A stretch of DNA of 64,000 nucleotides from positions 1 through 64,000 of the forward strand of contig NZ_JAHBYD010000017.1 of NCBI RefSeq assembly GCF_019636135.1. The letters run 5' to 3'. Origin of the DNA: Phenylobacterium sp. Lineage in GTDB: Bacteria > Pseudomonadota > Alphaproteobacteria > Caulobacterales > Caulobacteraceae. Below are positions 17,330-26,048 of the stretch, piece by piece; the stretch's first letter is position 1; each line of letters starts with the position of its first letter. The position numbers were made by a program, and so were the translations under genes. The notes under the pieces were generated by a model. That model saw only the letters and a program-made list of their open reading frames with translations, made no database searches and was not told the origin of the DNA.

Positions 17330-17740
17330 ATGGCCGGCAAGCGCTTCACGGTCCGCAGCCGCAGCATCCGCTGGCGCCAAGGGCGCTACAAGGGCCGCCG
17401 CGGCTCGAGCCCGCGCCGGCCGCCGAAGCCCCGGCCAGTACTTGATGTCGTAATCGCCGTCGGCGCCAGCCTGATCGCGGCCTTCTTCGTCCTGTGCATG
17501 GCCTTCTCCCTGCTCGGCGCCTACGGAACGCCGCTCTACATCGGCTACGGCGTGATGATGAGCCTGGTGACGGGCGGCTGTCTGGTGTTCGGTCCCCGCG
17601 ACCGAGCCGGATTGATGATCGCCGGCGGGCTCGGCGTGCTTTGCGTCGCCGGAACGCTCATCCTGTACGGGGTGCGGGCGGACGTGCACGACCATCCTCA
17701 CGCCAACGAACGCCCCGCCGCCACAGGGAAGCGCGAATGA
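17330..17740 (+). CDS. Small membrane protein of unknown function
   Basis: 136 residues. A very basic N-terminus of about 38 residues (many Arg/Lys, RSRSIRWRQGRYKGRRG) precedes three hydrophobic segments, and the C-terminus has a His stretch (DVHDHPHANE). I recognise no family. It lies 4 bases after the DUF305 gene and overlaps the start of the acyltransferase (ATGA), so it belongs to the same transcription unit. A role in metal tolerance is possible only by association. Confidence 0.65.
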   Translation: MAGKRFTVRSRSIRWRQGRYKGRRGSSPRRPPKPRPVLDVVIAVGASLIAAFFVLCMAFSLLGAYGTPLYIGYGVMMSLVTGGCLVFGPRDRAGLMIAGGLGVLCVAGTLILYGVRADVHDHPHANERPAATGKRE

Positions 17741-19023
17741 CGAGAAGCTCCGACGGGGAAGGTCAGGCCCGCCGCCCCGCGCGCATCGCCCGCGGAGGGT
17801 GGCTGGACGTGCTGCGGTTCGCCGCGGGATCGCTGATCATCCTCTACCACTTCCGGGAAGCGGCCCCGCTGCCGCTCGGACAGATCCATCCGGTGTTCGA
17901 CCGGGGGTTCCTGCTGACCAATTTCTTCATCATCGACTCCGGCTATGTGCTGGCCCGGATCTACGGCGAGCGCCTGGCCTCGGGCGGGATCGACGTCGGG
18001 GCCTACGCGCGCCAGCGGCTGCTGCGCGTGTTCCCGGCCCATCTGGCCGTGATCGCCGGTCTCGCGGCCTTGGTCGCGGCCGCCGCTCTGGCCGGGGTCC
18101 GACCGAGCAATCCCCAATGGTTCGACTGGAGCCAGCTGCCCGCCCAGGTCTTGCTCGTGCAGGCCTATGGCGTGCCGGGCGGCGTCGGCTGGAACGCGCC
18201 GACCTGGACGCTGTCGGCTCTGATCGGCTGCTATCTGCTCCTGCCCTGGATCTGCCGGGCGCTCTGGAGCCGACCCCGGGCCACGGCCGCGATCGCGATC
18301 ACCCTGCTTCTCGCCGCCGACGTCGCCAGCCGCGTCTGGCTGGGCGATCCGGTCTATCGCCTGCCCCTGCGGTTCGGATTCCTCCGCGCCCTTCCGCTCT
18401 TCCTGCTGGGCGTGGCCGCCGCCGTGGTCGGTGCGCGCGTCTACGTGCGTCCGTCCGTGGCGGGCGCCTTGGGACTCGGCGCTTTCGGTGCGCTCGCGCT
18501 CGGTCAGGCCGTTGGCCCCTTCGGCCTGGCCTCCCTGCTGCTGATGACGATCATCATCTGGGCGGCTGGAGCCTTGCCCGTGGTGCGCTCGTCGCGCCTG
18601 ATCGAACACCTCGGCTTGATGTCGTTCGCGATGTTTCTCACCAATGAAGTCGCCCGCATCGTCTGGTTCGGCGTCTTCGACGCCGTCGGACAGTCGGACT
18701 GGTCCATCGGGATGCGCTGGGGCGTCTGGGCCGCCGGTCTGGCGGCGGCGTTCATGGGGGCGGCGGCGTTCCGGTATGGGTTCGATCGGCCGGTCCAGGC
18801 CCGGTTGAACCCGCCGAGGCCTGCGACGCCTGCGCCGGGGTCAGTGCGGATCGGCCGGTGGCCTGACGCGACCGTGGGTCAAAAGCCCCGTTGCGACGAC
18901 CTCACACGCGAGGCCCGGTCAGTTCGTTTTCCTCAAGCTGGAGCCTGCGACGCCGCGCCAGAAGGACACGTTGCGGACGTCGCAGAAGGGCTAAGGGCTC
19001 CGCCCTCGCGCGGGCCAGGGTGA
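17737..19023 (+). CDS. Membrane acyltransferase, acyltransferase-3 family
   Basis: 428 residues with about ten hydrophobic segments. The N-terminal RGGWLDVLRFAAGSLIILYHFRE contains the family's R...H pattern (Arg in TM1, His at its end), and FFIIDSGYVLARIYGERL matches the second conserved region. Such proteins O-acylate cell-surface glycans. The domain appears to end near PVQARLNPP (about residue 355). The remaining 70 residues are rich in Arg/Pro/Ala and look like read-through into former intergenic sequence. The start overlaps the upstream gene, yet the function is unrelated to metals. Confidence 0.75.
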   Translation: MTRSSDGEGQARRPARIARGGWLDVLRFAAGSLIILYHFREAAPLPLGQIHPVFDRGFLLTNFFIIDSGYVLARIYGERLASGGIDVGAYARQRLLRVFPAHLAVIAGLAALVAAAALAGVRPSNPQWFDWSQLPAQVLLVQAYGVPGGVGWNAPTWTLSALIGCYLLLPWICRALWSRPRATAAIAITLLLAADVASRVWLGDPVYRLPLRFGFLRALPLFLLGVAAAVVGARVYVRPSVAGALGLGAFGALALGQAVGPFGLASLLLMTIIIWAAGALPVVRSSRLIEHLGLMSFAMFLTNEVARIVWFGVFDAVGQSDWSIGMRWGVWAAGLAAAFMGAAAFRYGFDRPVQARLNPPRPATPAPGSVRIGRWPDATVGQKPRCDDLTREARSVRFPQAGACDAAPEGHVADVAEGLRAPPSRGPG

Positions 19024-19230
19024 AGCGGCTGCGCCGCCGGACCGGCCGGTCTCCCCGACCTTCCGCGCCGGCGATCGGCGTCATGACAATCATCAGGGTC
19101 AGGCTTGTGCAGGTCGGGCGATCCCCCTCCGGCCGGTCCGCCCTGGCCCTTGCTACCCCGGTCTCGCCGACGGGCAGGGTTTCAGGCGCGCAGTTCGCGT
19201 GCCTGCAACCCTTGCCCAAAGGAGGCAGAC

Positions 19231-21240
19231 ATGACTGCTCAATCCACCCAAACCGCCCAGACCGAAGCGACCGCGCCGCAGCACGGCGCGGAGGTGATCG
19301 TGCCGCTGAACCGGCTCAAGGCCTCGCCGAGGAACGCCCGGAAGACCCCGCACAGCCCGGCGACCATCGAGGCCTTCGCGGCCTCCATCAAGGCCAAGGG
19401 GGTGTTGCAGCCGCCCGTGGTCGAGGTCGAGCGGGACGGGGAGGGCGTTCCGACCGGGAACTACTTCGTGACCATCGGCGAAGGTCGCCGTCAGGGGCTC
19501 CGGCTGCTGGCCAAGCGCAAGGCGATCAAGCGCACACATCCCGTGCGCTGCATCGTGGACGCCGAGAATGACGCCCACGAAATCAGTCTCGACGAGAACA
19601 TGACCCGCGAGGCCATGCATCCCGCCGATCAGTTCGAGGCCTTCCAGCGGCTGGCGACGGAGAAGGGCTACGGTCCCGAGGAGATCGGCGCCCGGTTCGG
19701 CGTGTCGGCCCATGTCGTGCGCCAGCGACTGCGGCTGGGCGCGGCGGCGCCCGAACTGATGGCGGCCTATCGGGCCGGGGCGCTGGCCTTGGACCAGCTG
19801 ATGGCCTTCTGCGTCAGTGCGGATCAGGACCGGCAGCGGCAGGTGTTCGAGCAGTTGGGCGAATATCGCCCCGTCCACGCCATTCGCCGGGCCATGACCG
19901 AGTCCAAGGTGGCGGTGAGCGACCGGCGCGCCCGTTTCGTCGGCGTGGAGGCCTATGAGGCGGCGGGCGGGGGAATCCTCCGGGATTTGTTCACCGAGGA
20001 CGGCGGAGGCTGGTTGGAGGACGTGGTCCTGCTGGACCGGCTGGTCGGCGAGAAGCTGACCGGCTTGGCCGACGAGGCGCGCGAGCGGGAAGGCTGGAAG
20101 TGGGCCGAGGCGGGTCTGGAGTATCCCGACCTGTCCGCGTTCGGTCGGGTCTATCCGGTCGCCGTCGAACGCTCGGAGGCGGACGCCGCCGAGATCGCGG
20201 CCCTGTCCGAGGAGTACGACGGCATCGTTTCGGAGGCGGGCGACGACGGCCTGTCGCCCGAGGCGGACGCGCGGCTGGAGGAGATCGACAAGGCCTTGCA
20301 GGCCTTCGGCCCGGACTTCGCCTACGCCCCCGAGGCCAGGGCGCGCGCCGGGGTCATGGTGATGCTCGGTCACGACGGCCTCGCCCGCTTCGAGCGCGGT
20401 CTGGTCCGGGCCGAGGACGTGCCCGCCGATCCGCCGTCGCCGTGGTCGGAGGACGAGGCGGCGGACGACGGTGTGGACGGCGCAACGCCGTCGAGTGTGG
20501 ACGCGCCCGAGGACGAAACGCCTTCGGCCCTGTCGGATCGTCTGCTGATCGACCTGACGGCCCACAAGACCATGGGGCTGCGGGATGCGGTGCAGGCCGA
20601 TGTGAACGTGGCGCTGGCCACCGTGGTCCACGCCCTCGTCCTGCAGGTCTTCTATTCGGGCTACAGCGTCTGGACGCCCCTGCAGCTTCGGCTGACGACC
20701 ACGGGGCTGGAGCGGCTGGCGCCGGGGGTGGACGACAGCCCCGCCGGTCGGAGGGTCCGCGACCGGTGCGAGGCGTGGGGTGCGCGCCTTCCCGAGCGTC
20801 CGGAAGACCTCTGGGGTGTGGTGGCTGCGCTGGCGCCGTCGGACCAACTGGACCTGATGGCCTGTTGCGCCGGGGTCGGCCTCTACGCCGTGCGCGATCC
20901 GCACGACAGACGACCCGGGGCCTTGGCTCAGGCCGAGACGCTGGCGACGGCGGTCGGTCTGGATATGGCTGGGACGTGGACGGCGACAGCGGCCAGCTAC
21001 TTCACCCGTGTCGCCAAACCCAAGGTGCTGGAGGCGGTGACGGAGGCGGCGGGCGCCCAAGAGGCCGCGCGGATCGCCGGCTTCAAGAAGGCGGACATGG
21101 CCGAGGCCGCAGAGCGTCTGATCGAGGGCAAGGGGTGGTTGCCCGCGCCGCTGCGGACGGTGTCGGACGCAGCGGAGCCGGAAGAGCGGGGGGCCGAAAC
21201 GCCCCGCGACGACGACGCCTATTCGTTCGCCGCCGAATAG
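19231..21240 (+). CDS. Large ParB/RepB-type partition-like DNA-binding protein
   Basis: 669 residues. The start at 19231 is set by AAAGGAGG 6 bases upstream. A ParB N-terminal nuclease-like domain covers about residues 20-120 (IVPLNRLKASPRNARKT, IGEGRRQGLRLLA, ENMTREAMHPADQFEAF), followed by a KorB/HTH-like domain (GYGPEEIGARFGVSAHVVRQRLRLG, about 150-175). The long acidic C-terminal part has no family I recognise. Such oversized ParB proteins are common in alphaproteobacterial plasmids and ICEs. No parA is next to it, so a role in regulation or maintenance other than classical partition is possible. A strong terminator follows. Confidence 0.85.
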   Translation: MTAQSTQTAQTEATAPQHGAEVIVPLNRLKASPRNARKTPHSPATIEAFAASIKAKGVLQPPVVEVERDGEGVPTGNYFVTIGEGRRQGLRLLAKRKAIKRTHPVRCIVDAENDAHEISLDENMTREAMHPADQFEAFQRLATEKGYGPEEIGARFGVSAHVVRQRLRLGAAAPELMAAYRAGALALDQLMAFCVSADQDRQRQVFEQLGEYRPVHAIRRAMTESKVAVSDRRARFVGVEAYEAAGGGILRDLFTEDGGGWLEDVVLLDRLVGEKLTGLADEAREREGWKWAEAGLEYPDLSAFGRVYPVAVERSEADAAEIAALSEEYDGIVSEAGDDGLSPEADARLEEIDKALQAFGPDFAYAPEARARAGVMVMLGHDGLARFERGLVRAEDVPADPPSPWSEDEAADDGVDGATPSSVDAPEDETPSALSDRLLIDLTAHKTMGLRDAVQADVNVALATVVHALVLQVFYSGYSVWTPLQLRLTTTGLERLAPGVDDSPAGRRVRDRCEAWGARLPERPEDLWGVVAALAPSDQLDLMACCAGVGLYAVRDPHDRRPGALAQAETLATAVGLDMAGTWTATAASYFTRVAKPKVLEAVTEAAGAQEAARIAGFKKADMAEAAERLIEGKGWLPAPLRTVSDAAEPEERGAETPRDDDAYSFAAE

Positions 21241-21261
21241 CGCCGCTGGAGACAAAAACGG

Positions 21262-21293
21262 GCCGCGCGCCCTTTGGGGGCGCGCGGCTTTTT
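21262..21293 (+). terminator. Rho-independent terminator after the parB-like gene
   Basis: A perfect 10-bp stem GCCGCGCGCC (21262-21271)/GGCGCGCGGC (21279-21288) with a 7-base loop, followed by TTTTT (21289-21293). It starts 21 bases after the stop. Confidence 0.9.
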
Positions 21294-21387
21294 CGTTTGG
21301 CGAAATCAGGCATGACGTCAAGGCTAAGGTCGACAGAAAGGCCGTTTCAGCCTTGCCGTGTGCGGCCGTATCGCGGAGACTCCGGCC

Positions 21388-22299
21388 ATGAAGACGAGCC
21401 TTGATCATCTGCCGCCGCGCAAGCAGGCCGAACTCCGCCAGGTGGTCGAGACTGTGCGCGCGGCTTTCGAGGAGGCGACCGCCACCCGGCGCGCTGATCG
21501 GCTCAAGCACGGCAAGATCCTCAAGATCATTCTCTATGGCAGCTATGCGCGCGGCGACTGGGTGCACGACCCGGTCGGACGGTATTTTTCGGACTTCGAT
21601 CTACTGTTCGTCGTCGATCATGAAGACCTCACCGACCGCGAATTCTGGCACGAGGCCGAGAACCGGACGATGCCCATCGGTCCGGACATTCGCACCCCCG
21701 TCAGCTTGATCGTCCATTCGCTCGACGACGTGAACGACCAGCTGGACCGTGGGCGGTACTTCTTCGCCGACATCGTGCGCGAAGGCGTGGTGGTCTACGA
21801 TACCCCGGCGGGCAAGCTGCACAAGCCGGCCGATTTGAGAGCGCGTCTCGCGCTGGAGGAAGCGCAGCGACACTACGAGAAGTGGATGGCGAGCTCGGCA
21901 GAGTTTCAGGCTGGTGCTCGCTTCTATATCCAACGTGAAAGCGCCAACCTGGCTGCCTTCTCCTTGCATCAAGCGTCAGAGCATCTCTACCACTGCGTCT
22001 TGCTCGTCACGACGCTGTACAGCGGCAAGGCTCATAACCTCGCCTTCCTCCGGAAAAAGGCCGAGGGCATCGACACCCGGCTCGCCGACGCGTGGCCCCG
22101 TGAAACCAAGTTCGAACGCCGCTGCTTCGAGCTTCTCCGTGAGGCCTATGTGAAGGCGCGCTACTCCGAGCACTTCAAGATCACTGCCGAGGAGCTCGCA
22201 TGGTTGGCCGAGCGGGTCGATGTGCTTCGCGGCCTGACGGCGACCATTTGCACCGAACGGCTGGAAGATCTCCGTAGGCAAGCTGAAGCCGAAGGCTAA
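21388..22299 (+). CDS. Fused MNT nucleotidyltransferase-HEPN domain protein
   Basis: 303 residues from the ATG at 21388. The N-terminal minimal nucleotidyltransferase has LYGSYARGDW (residues 50-58) and SDFDLLFVV (68-76), the GSx..DxD catalytic pattern. The C-terminal half (about 155-285) is a helical HEPN domain with RESANLAAFSLHQASEHLYHCVLL. MNT and HEPN proteins usually form two-gene toxin-antitoxin systems in which MNT adenylylates and silences the HEPN RNase; here both are in one chain. It is the first gene of a defence-rich stretch and just upstream of tRNA-like remnants. The role in defence or stress is inferred. Confidence 0.8.
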   Translation: MKTSLDHLPPRKQAELRQVVETVRAAFEEATATRRADRLKHGKILKIILYGSYARGDWVHDPVGRYFSDFDLLFVVDHEDLTDREFWHEAENRTMPIGPDIRTPVSLIVHSLDDVNDQLDRGRYFFADIVREGVVVYDTPAGKLHKPADLRARLALEEAQRHYEKWMASSAEFQAGARFYIQRESANLAAFSLHQASEHLYHCVLLVTTLYSGKAHNLAFLRKKAEGIDTRLADAWPRETKFERRCFELLREAYVKARYSEHFKITAEELAWLAERVDVLRGLTATICTERLEDLRRQAEAEG

Positions 22300-22360
22300 C
22301 GAGTCGCCGACACGACTGCTGCTGACTCATGTCGGACTTTGGGAGCGTCCGCTGACGGCA

Positions 22361-22410
22361 TCCAACTACGGATCTGAAGATCGGACGTTCCAATCGTTTC
22401 GAGCGCGACG
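22361..22410 (+). pseudogene. Degenerate tRNA-Arg(ACG)-like 3' half
   Basis: The sequence reads like the second half of a tRNA: anticodon loop CTACGGA (22366-22372, anticodon ACG), TCTGA (39-43), AGATC, T stem GGACG (22383-22387), loop TTCCAAT, CGTTT (22395-22399), then CGAGCGC-G in the place of a CGGGCGC-G acceptor strand, ending ACG instead of CCA. The anticodon stem pairs at only three of five positions and no 5' half is visible, so this is a remnant. Confidence 0.45.
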
Positions 22411-22418
22411 CAAGTCGG

Positions 22419-22446
22419 GTCGGTTCGACTCCAACCGCCCGCACCA
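22419..22446 (+). pseudogene. tRNA-Leu-like 3' end, candidate secondary attachment site
   Basis: T arm GTCGG-TTCGACT-CCAAC (22419-22435, one mismatch), acceptor strand CGCCCGC (22436-22442), discriminator A and encoded CCA (22444-22446). This is the 3' end expected of a GCGGGCG-type tRNA such as tRNA-Leu. No matching 5' acceptor strand occurs upstream. Such tRNA tails are typical products of island integration. Confidence 0.5.
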
Positions 22447-22539
22447 ATAGCGACTGACCTTGAGTCTCGCACACTTTACCGTTCAACTTGTCGTAGAGGG
22501 CCCGAACCTCCAACGTCGGGAAATCCAGGAGGTTAGGCG

Positions 22540-23859
22540 ATGGATTGGAAACCGCATTGTTACAGGGCCGGCTCGCACCTCGAGGCCGTCGACGATCTGC
22601 CTGCGGGTGAAGATCTTGAGAAGTTCATTGAGCGGTCCCGACGCTATATCGAACCTTGGTTGTCGGCCGTCTTCCAAGCCGAGCATCTAAATCTGATGCT
22701 GGGCAGTGGGTTCACATCAGCGGTCGCTTTTGCCGCTGGCGGCCGAGCGGCTGACATGGGCCAGATCGCCTTCGGTAGCGCCTATGATGCAAGCATCAAT
22801 CGGCACGCTGAGACCACGGCTCAATCAATGGGGCGAGGGGCTGCAAACATCGAAGATCAGTTCCGTAGCGCGCTCGCCGTTCTTGAGGGGCTGACAGTCA
22901 CAGACGCGGCTGCTGCAGCGGCCTTCAAAAGGCAGATTGATGCCAAGATGTTGGAGTTCCTGCGCAGCATTCTGGCGACGGAACGGGCCATATCAGGGGC
23001 CAACGAAGATGGTCGGTTGAAAGCTGAAAGCCTCCTCCAATCCTTCCTCTTGAGCTTTGCCAGTCGTTCGGCGTCCCGCGAGCGCCTGCACGTCTTCACG
23101 ACGAATTACGAGCGGCTGATCGAGCACGGCTGCGATCTCGCCGGTCTTCGGATCGTCGATCGTTTCGTTGGTGCGCTCAATCCGCTTTTCCGATCATCGC
23201 GGGTCGAACTGGATATGCACTACAACCCGCCGGGAATTCGAGGCGAGCCTCGGTTCATGGAAGGCGTCGTGCGGGTGTCGAAACTGCACGGGTCGATCGA
23301 CTGGCAGTTCGATAAGGCGTCGAAAGTGATCCGGCGAGTCGGCATTCCTTTTGGTGCTGCCGACAACCACACGGACATTCCGCAAAGTCCAATCGATACG
23401 GTGATGATCTATCCCAACCCTGCAAAGGACGTGGAAACCACCGCTTACCCTTACGCCGAGATTTTCCGCGATATGGCGGCAGCCGTCTGTCGCCCCAACG
23501 CCGTGGTCGTCACCTACGGCTACGGGTTCGGAGACGATCATATCAATCGCGTGTTGCTCGACATGCTCTCGATCCCGTCCACGCACATCGTCATCATCAG
23601 CTATGGCGTCGATGATCGGCTAAAGAACTTCTGCAAGAAGGTCCGGACGGCCCAAGTCTCGCTTCTTTGCGGATCGCATTTCGGCAGCCTCGAAAATCTC
23701 GTCGAGCATTATTTGCCGAAGCCGGCGCTCGACTACATCACCGGCCGCCTGTCTGACATCCTTCGACGGCGGCCAGATATCGCTCCAGTCCGCGAAGCCG
23801 CGGTCGACCAACCTGCACCGGACATTGCTGTCGGTGGCGGAGAAGGAGCGCAGGGATGA
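22540..23859 (+). CDS. SIR2-family NADase-like effector of a SIR2-HerA defence system
   Basis: 439 residues; AGGAGG lies 7 bases before the ATG. A SIR2-like fold is indicated by LMLGSGFTSAV (about residues 53-63), the TTNYE motif with Asn189 and KLHGSIDW with His250, the positions of the conserved Asn and His in SIR2 NADases. The C-terminal part has the second Rossmann half (VVVTYGYGFGDDHINRVLLDML). It overlaps the HerA ATPase gene by ATGA. In characterised SIR2-HerA systems the two proteins form a large complex that depletes NAD and/or cleaves DNA on phage infection. GC content here is visibly below the flanks, suggesting separate acquisition. Confidence 0.85.
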   Translation: MDWKPHCYRAGSHLEAVDDLPAGEDLEKFIERSRRYIEPWLSAVFQAEHLNLMLGSGFTSAVAFAAGGRAADMGQIAFGSAYDASINRHAETTAQSMGRGAANIEDQFRSALAVLEGLTVTDAAAAAAFKRQIDAKMLEFLRSILATERAISGANEDGRLKAESLLQSFLLSFASRSASRERLHVFTTNYERLIEHGCDLAGLRIVDRFVGALNPLFRSSRVELDMHYNPPGIRGEPRFMEGVVRVSKLHGSIDWQFDKASKVIRRVGIPFGAADNHTDIPQSPIDTVMIYPNPAKDVETTAYPYAEIFRDMAAAVCRPNAVVVTYGYGFGDDHINRVLLDMLSIPSTHIVIISYGVDDRLKNFCKKVRTAQVSLLCGSHFGSLENLVEHYLPKPALDYITGRLSDILRRRPDIAPVREAAVDQPAPDIAVGGGEGAQG

Positions 23860-26021
23860 CCAGCGCCATCGAACGCCTTGCTGAACTCGTCATCGGTTCA
23901 GTCGAGTCGGTTGCGCCTGGTGAGATACGGATCCAGCTCGAGCTTGAGGCTCCGCACACGACAGCCCTCAACACGGGTACGCCGTCGTCGTTTCCGAGAC
24001 TCAACAGCTATGTCGTCATCCCGAATGAAGCCGGCGCGACCGTCGCCTACGTTCACTGGATCGGGATCGAGCGTTCTCCGTACCCGAAACGGGCTGGCCT
24101 CAAAGACTTCGGCCTCATCGACCTTCCCTTCCCGCTGAGAAAGATGTGGGTGGCGCCCGTTGGCACTCTTCGGTCTCGCCGTGACAGCGCATCCGGTACG
24201 GTAAAGTACGAATTGTCGCGAGGGGTAAGCGCCTTCCCTTCTGTCGGCGACCAAGTTCTGATTCCGACGCCCGAACAGATCGACGCGATTGTCGGCGGAA
24301 AGGATTCGGAGAAACGCGTCCGGATTGGCGCATCACCGCTCGCGGCCGACGCAGCGATCAAGGTCGATCCAGACAAGCTTTTTGGGCGGCACCTCGCCGT
24401 CTTGGGAAACACCGGTAGTGGAAAATCGTGCAGCGTTGCGGGCCTCATTCGCTGGTCACTGGAGGCAAGTAAGCGAGAGATTGGAGGCGAGAATCCTACG
24501 CCGAATGCGCGCTTCATCGTCCTGGATCCGAACGGAGAGTATTCCAAGGCCTTCGACGATCTAGGTGGGCAAACACGTGTCTTCCGTGTCCCCCCGGTAG
24601 CCGACGATGTTCGACCGCTAGACGTTCCGGCGTGGCTTTGGAGCGGCCACGAATGGACGGCCGTAGCCCATGCGCAGCCTGGTGCTCAGCGCCCACTTCT
24701 GATGCAGGGGCTTCGTGAGCTGAAAGGCGGGAATATTCATGGCGTGCCAAGGGAGGCCATCGTTCGACGATACCTTGGATCGTATGTCATCCGGATCGTG
24801 GCGCTTCTGAATCAAGGCGCTCCGGCGTTCAGCGGTAGCGTGCCAGCTCGTTTTTCTGCGGCCCGACTCCTTGAAGGAATACGAGACGACACACTGGCGT
24901 TCGTAGATGATATGGACGTCGCCTATCACGACGCACTGCGCGAGATTTCAGTCGCGGCAAGCCAGGTTCTAGACGACCGTAGCTCCGGCAATGGCTATTT
25001 CAATGACTTCAGCTTCGATGACCTTGAAGGCGTGCGCGATCAAATCCAGGCGCTAATTCGCGACCTTCCGGAAGCCGTCGAACTCATGGGCACGAGCGAG
25101 GATTCCCCTACCTATTTCGACGTGAACCAGCTGCCTGCACATCTTGAGCAGATCGCCACCGAACAAGGAGGCAATCTTGCGGCGTTCATCTCGACGCTGG
25201 GCCTTCGGATCAAGAGCATGCTCGCGGACCAAAGGCTCGGCCCTGTCATCTCCCGTGACCCGCCCACAACCTTTGAGAATTGGCTGAAAGACTATGTGGG
25301 CGACGATGGCGCTAGCAACGGACCGCTTGCGGTCATTGACCTTTCGCTTGTGCCCGCCGAAGTCGTTCATATCGTCGTCGCCGTCACGGCTCGGCTGATC
25401 TTCGAGGCGCTCCAACGATATCGACGCGCCCACCCCGAAGGGAAGCCGCTGCCGACGGTGCTGGTACTTGAAGAGGCTCATTCGTTTATCAAGAAGGGCG
25501 GCGATATCGATGCCTTGTCACCGAGTCACCTTTGTCGAGAGACGTTCGAGCGCATCGCTAGGGAAGGCCGAAAGTTCGGATTAGGTCTCGTGCTATCCTC
25601 GCAGCGGCCATCCGAGTTATCTCCGACGGTGCTGGCTCAATGCAATACGTTTCTTCTGCATCGCCTCGTCAACGACGCAGACCAAGGCCTCGTGTCTAAG
25701 CTCGTGCCCGACAATGTCGGGGGGCTTCTCAAGGAATTGCCGAGCCTGCCTTCTCGACAAGCTATCCTTCTTGGGTGGGCGACGCCGATTCCGATCCTCG
25801 TTGAAATCGATGAGCTGCCGGATGCGCACCAGCCGCAATCGAAAGACCCCGATTTCTGGGATGTCTGGACACAGAAATCGCCGCGCGATTTGAATTGGCA
25901 GGACGTCATCGCTGAATGGATGCCTGCGCATCCTGGCGCTGAACCCCCAATCGCTGACGGGGGGGATGGTCCCGCCGAGCCTGACGCGCCAGATCCCCTG
26001 CTCAATATCTTAGGCGATTGA
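23856..26021 (+). CDS. HerA/FtsK-like ATPase of a SIR2-HerA defence system
   Basis: 721 residues. A beta-rich HAS-barrel-like N-terminus covers about residues 1-150. The DUF87/HerA ATPase core has Walker A GNTGSGKS (184-191), and Walker B/catalytic glutamate in TVLVLEEAHSF (about residue 538), with SSQRPSELSPTVLAQCNTFLLHRL as the downstream sensor and arginine-finger region. HerA proteins form hexameric rings that translocate DNA. The 4-base overlap with the SIR2 gene and the matching low GC indicate one functional unit. The C-terminal tail (about 690-721) is acidic and Pro-rich. Confidence 0.88.
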   Translation: MTSAIERLAELVIGSVESVAPGEIRIQLELEAPHTTALNTGTPSSFPRLNSYVVIPNEAGATVAYVHWIGIERSPYPKRAGLKDFGLIDLPFPLRKMWVAPVGTLRSRRDSASGTVKYELSRGVSAFPSVGDQVLIPTPEQIDAIVGGKDSEKRVRIGASPLAADAAIKVDPDKLFGRHLAVLGNTGSGKSCSVAGLIRWSLEASKREIGGENPTPNARFIVLDPNGEYSKAFDDLGGQTRVFRVPPVADDVRPLDVPAWLWSGHEWTAVAHAQPGAQRPLLMQGLRELKGGNIHGVPREAIVRRYLGSYVIRIVALLNQGAPAFSGSVPARFSAARLLEGIRDDTLAFVDDMDVAYHDALREISVAASQVLDDRSSGNGYFNDFSFDDLEGVRDQIQALIRDLPEAVELMGTSEDSPTYFDVNQLPAHLEQIATEQGGNLAAFISTLGLRIKSMLADQRLGPVISRDPPTTFENWLKDYVGDDGASNGPLAVIDLSLVPAEVVHIVVAVTARLIFEALQRYRRAHPEGKPLPTVLVLEEAHSFIKKGGDIDALSPSHLCRETFERIAREGRKFGLGLVLSSQRPSELSPTVLAQCNTFLLHRLVNDADQGLVSKLVPDNVGGLLKELPSLPSRQAILLGWATPIPILVEIDELPDAHQPQSKDPDFWDVWTQKSPRDLNWQDVIAEWMPAHPGAEPPIADGGDGPAEPDAPDPLLNILGD

Positions 26022-26048
26022 TCGAGTCCCTCCGACGCCGCACAGGGA

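Noticed and set aside
18891..19571. A 226-codon plus-strand frame overlapping the acyltransferase end and the parB-like start.
   Set aside because: Extremely Arg-rich, no domain, and it conflicts with the well-supported parB-like start at 19231.
19153..21567. An 804-codon minus-strand frame opposite the parB-like gene.
   Set aside because: Shadow of the coding strand; no recognisable domain and no start signals, and it crosses the terminator at 21262-21293.
22300..22446. A functional tRNA gene.
   Set aside because: Only 3' halves can be aligned; 5' acceptor and D arm are missing and stems contain mismatches, so these were recorded as remnants.
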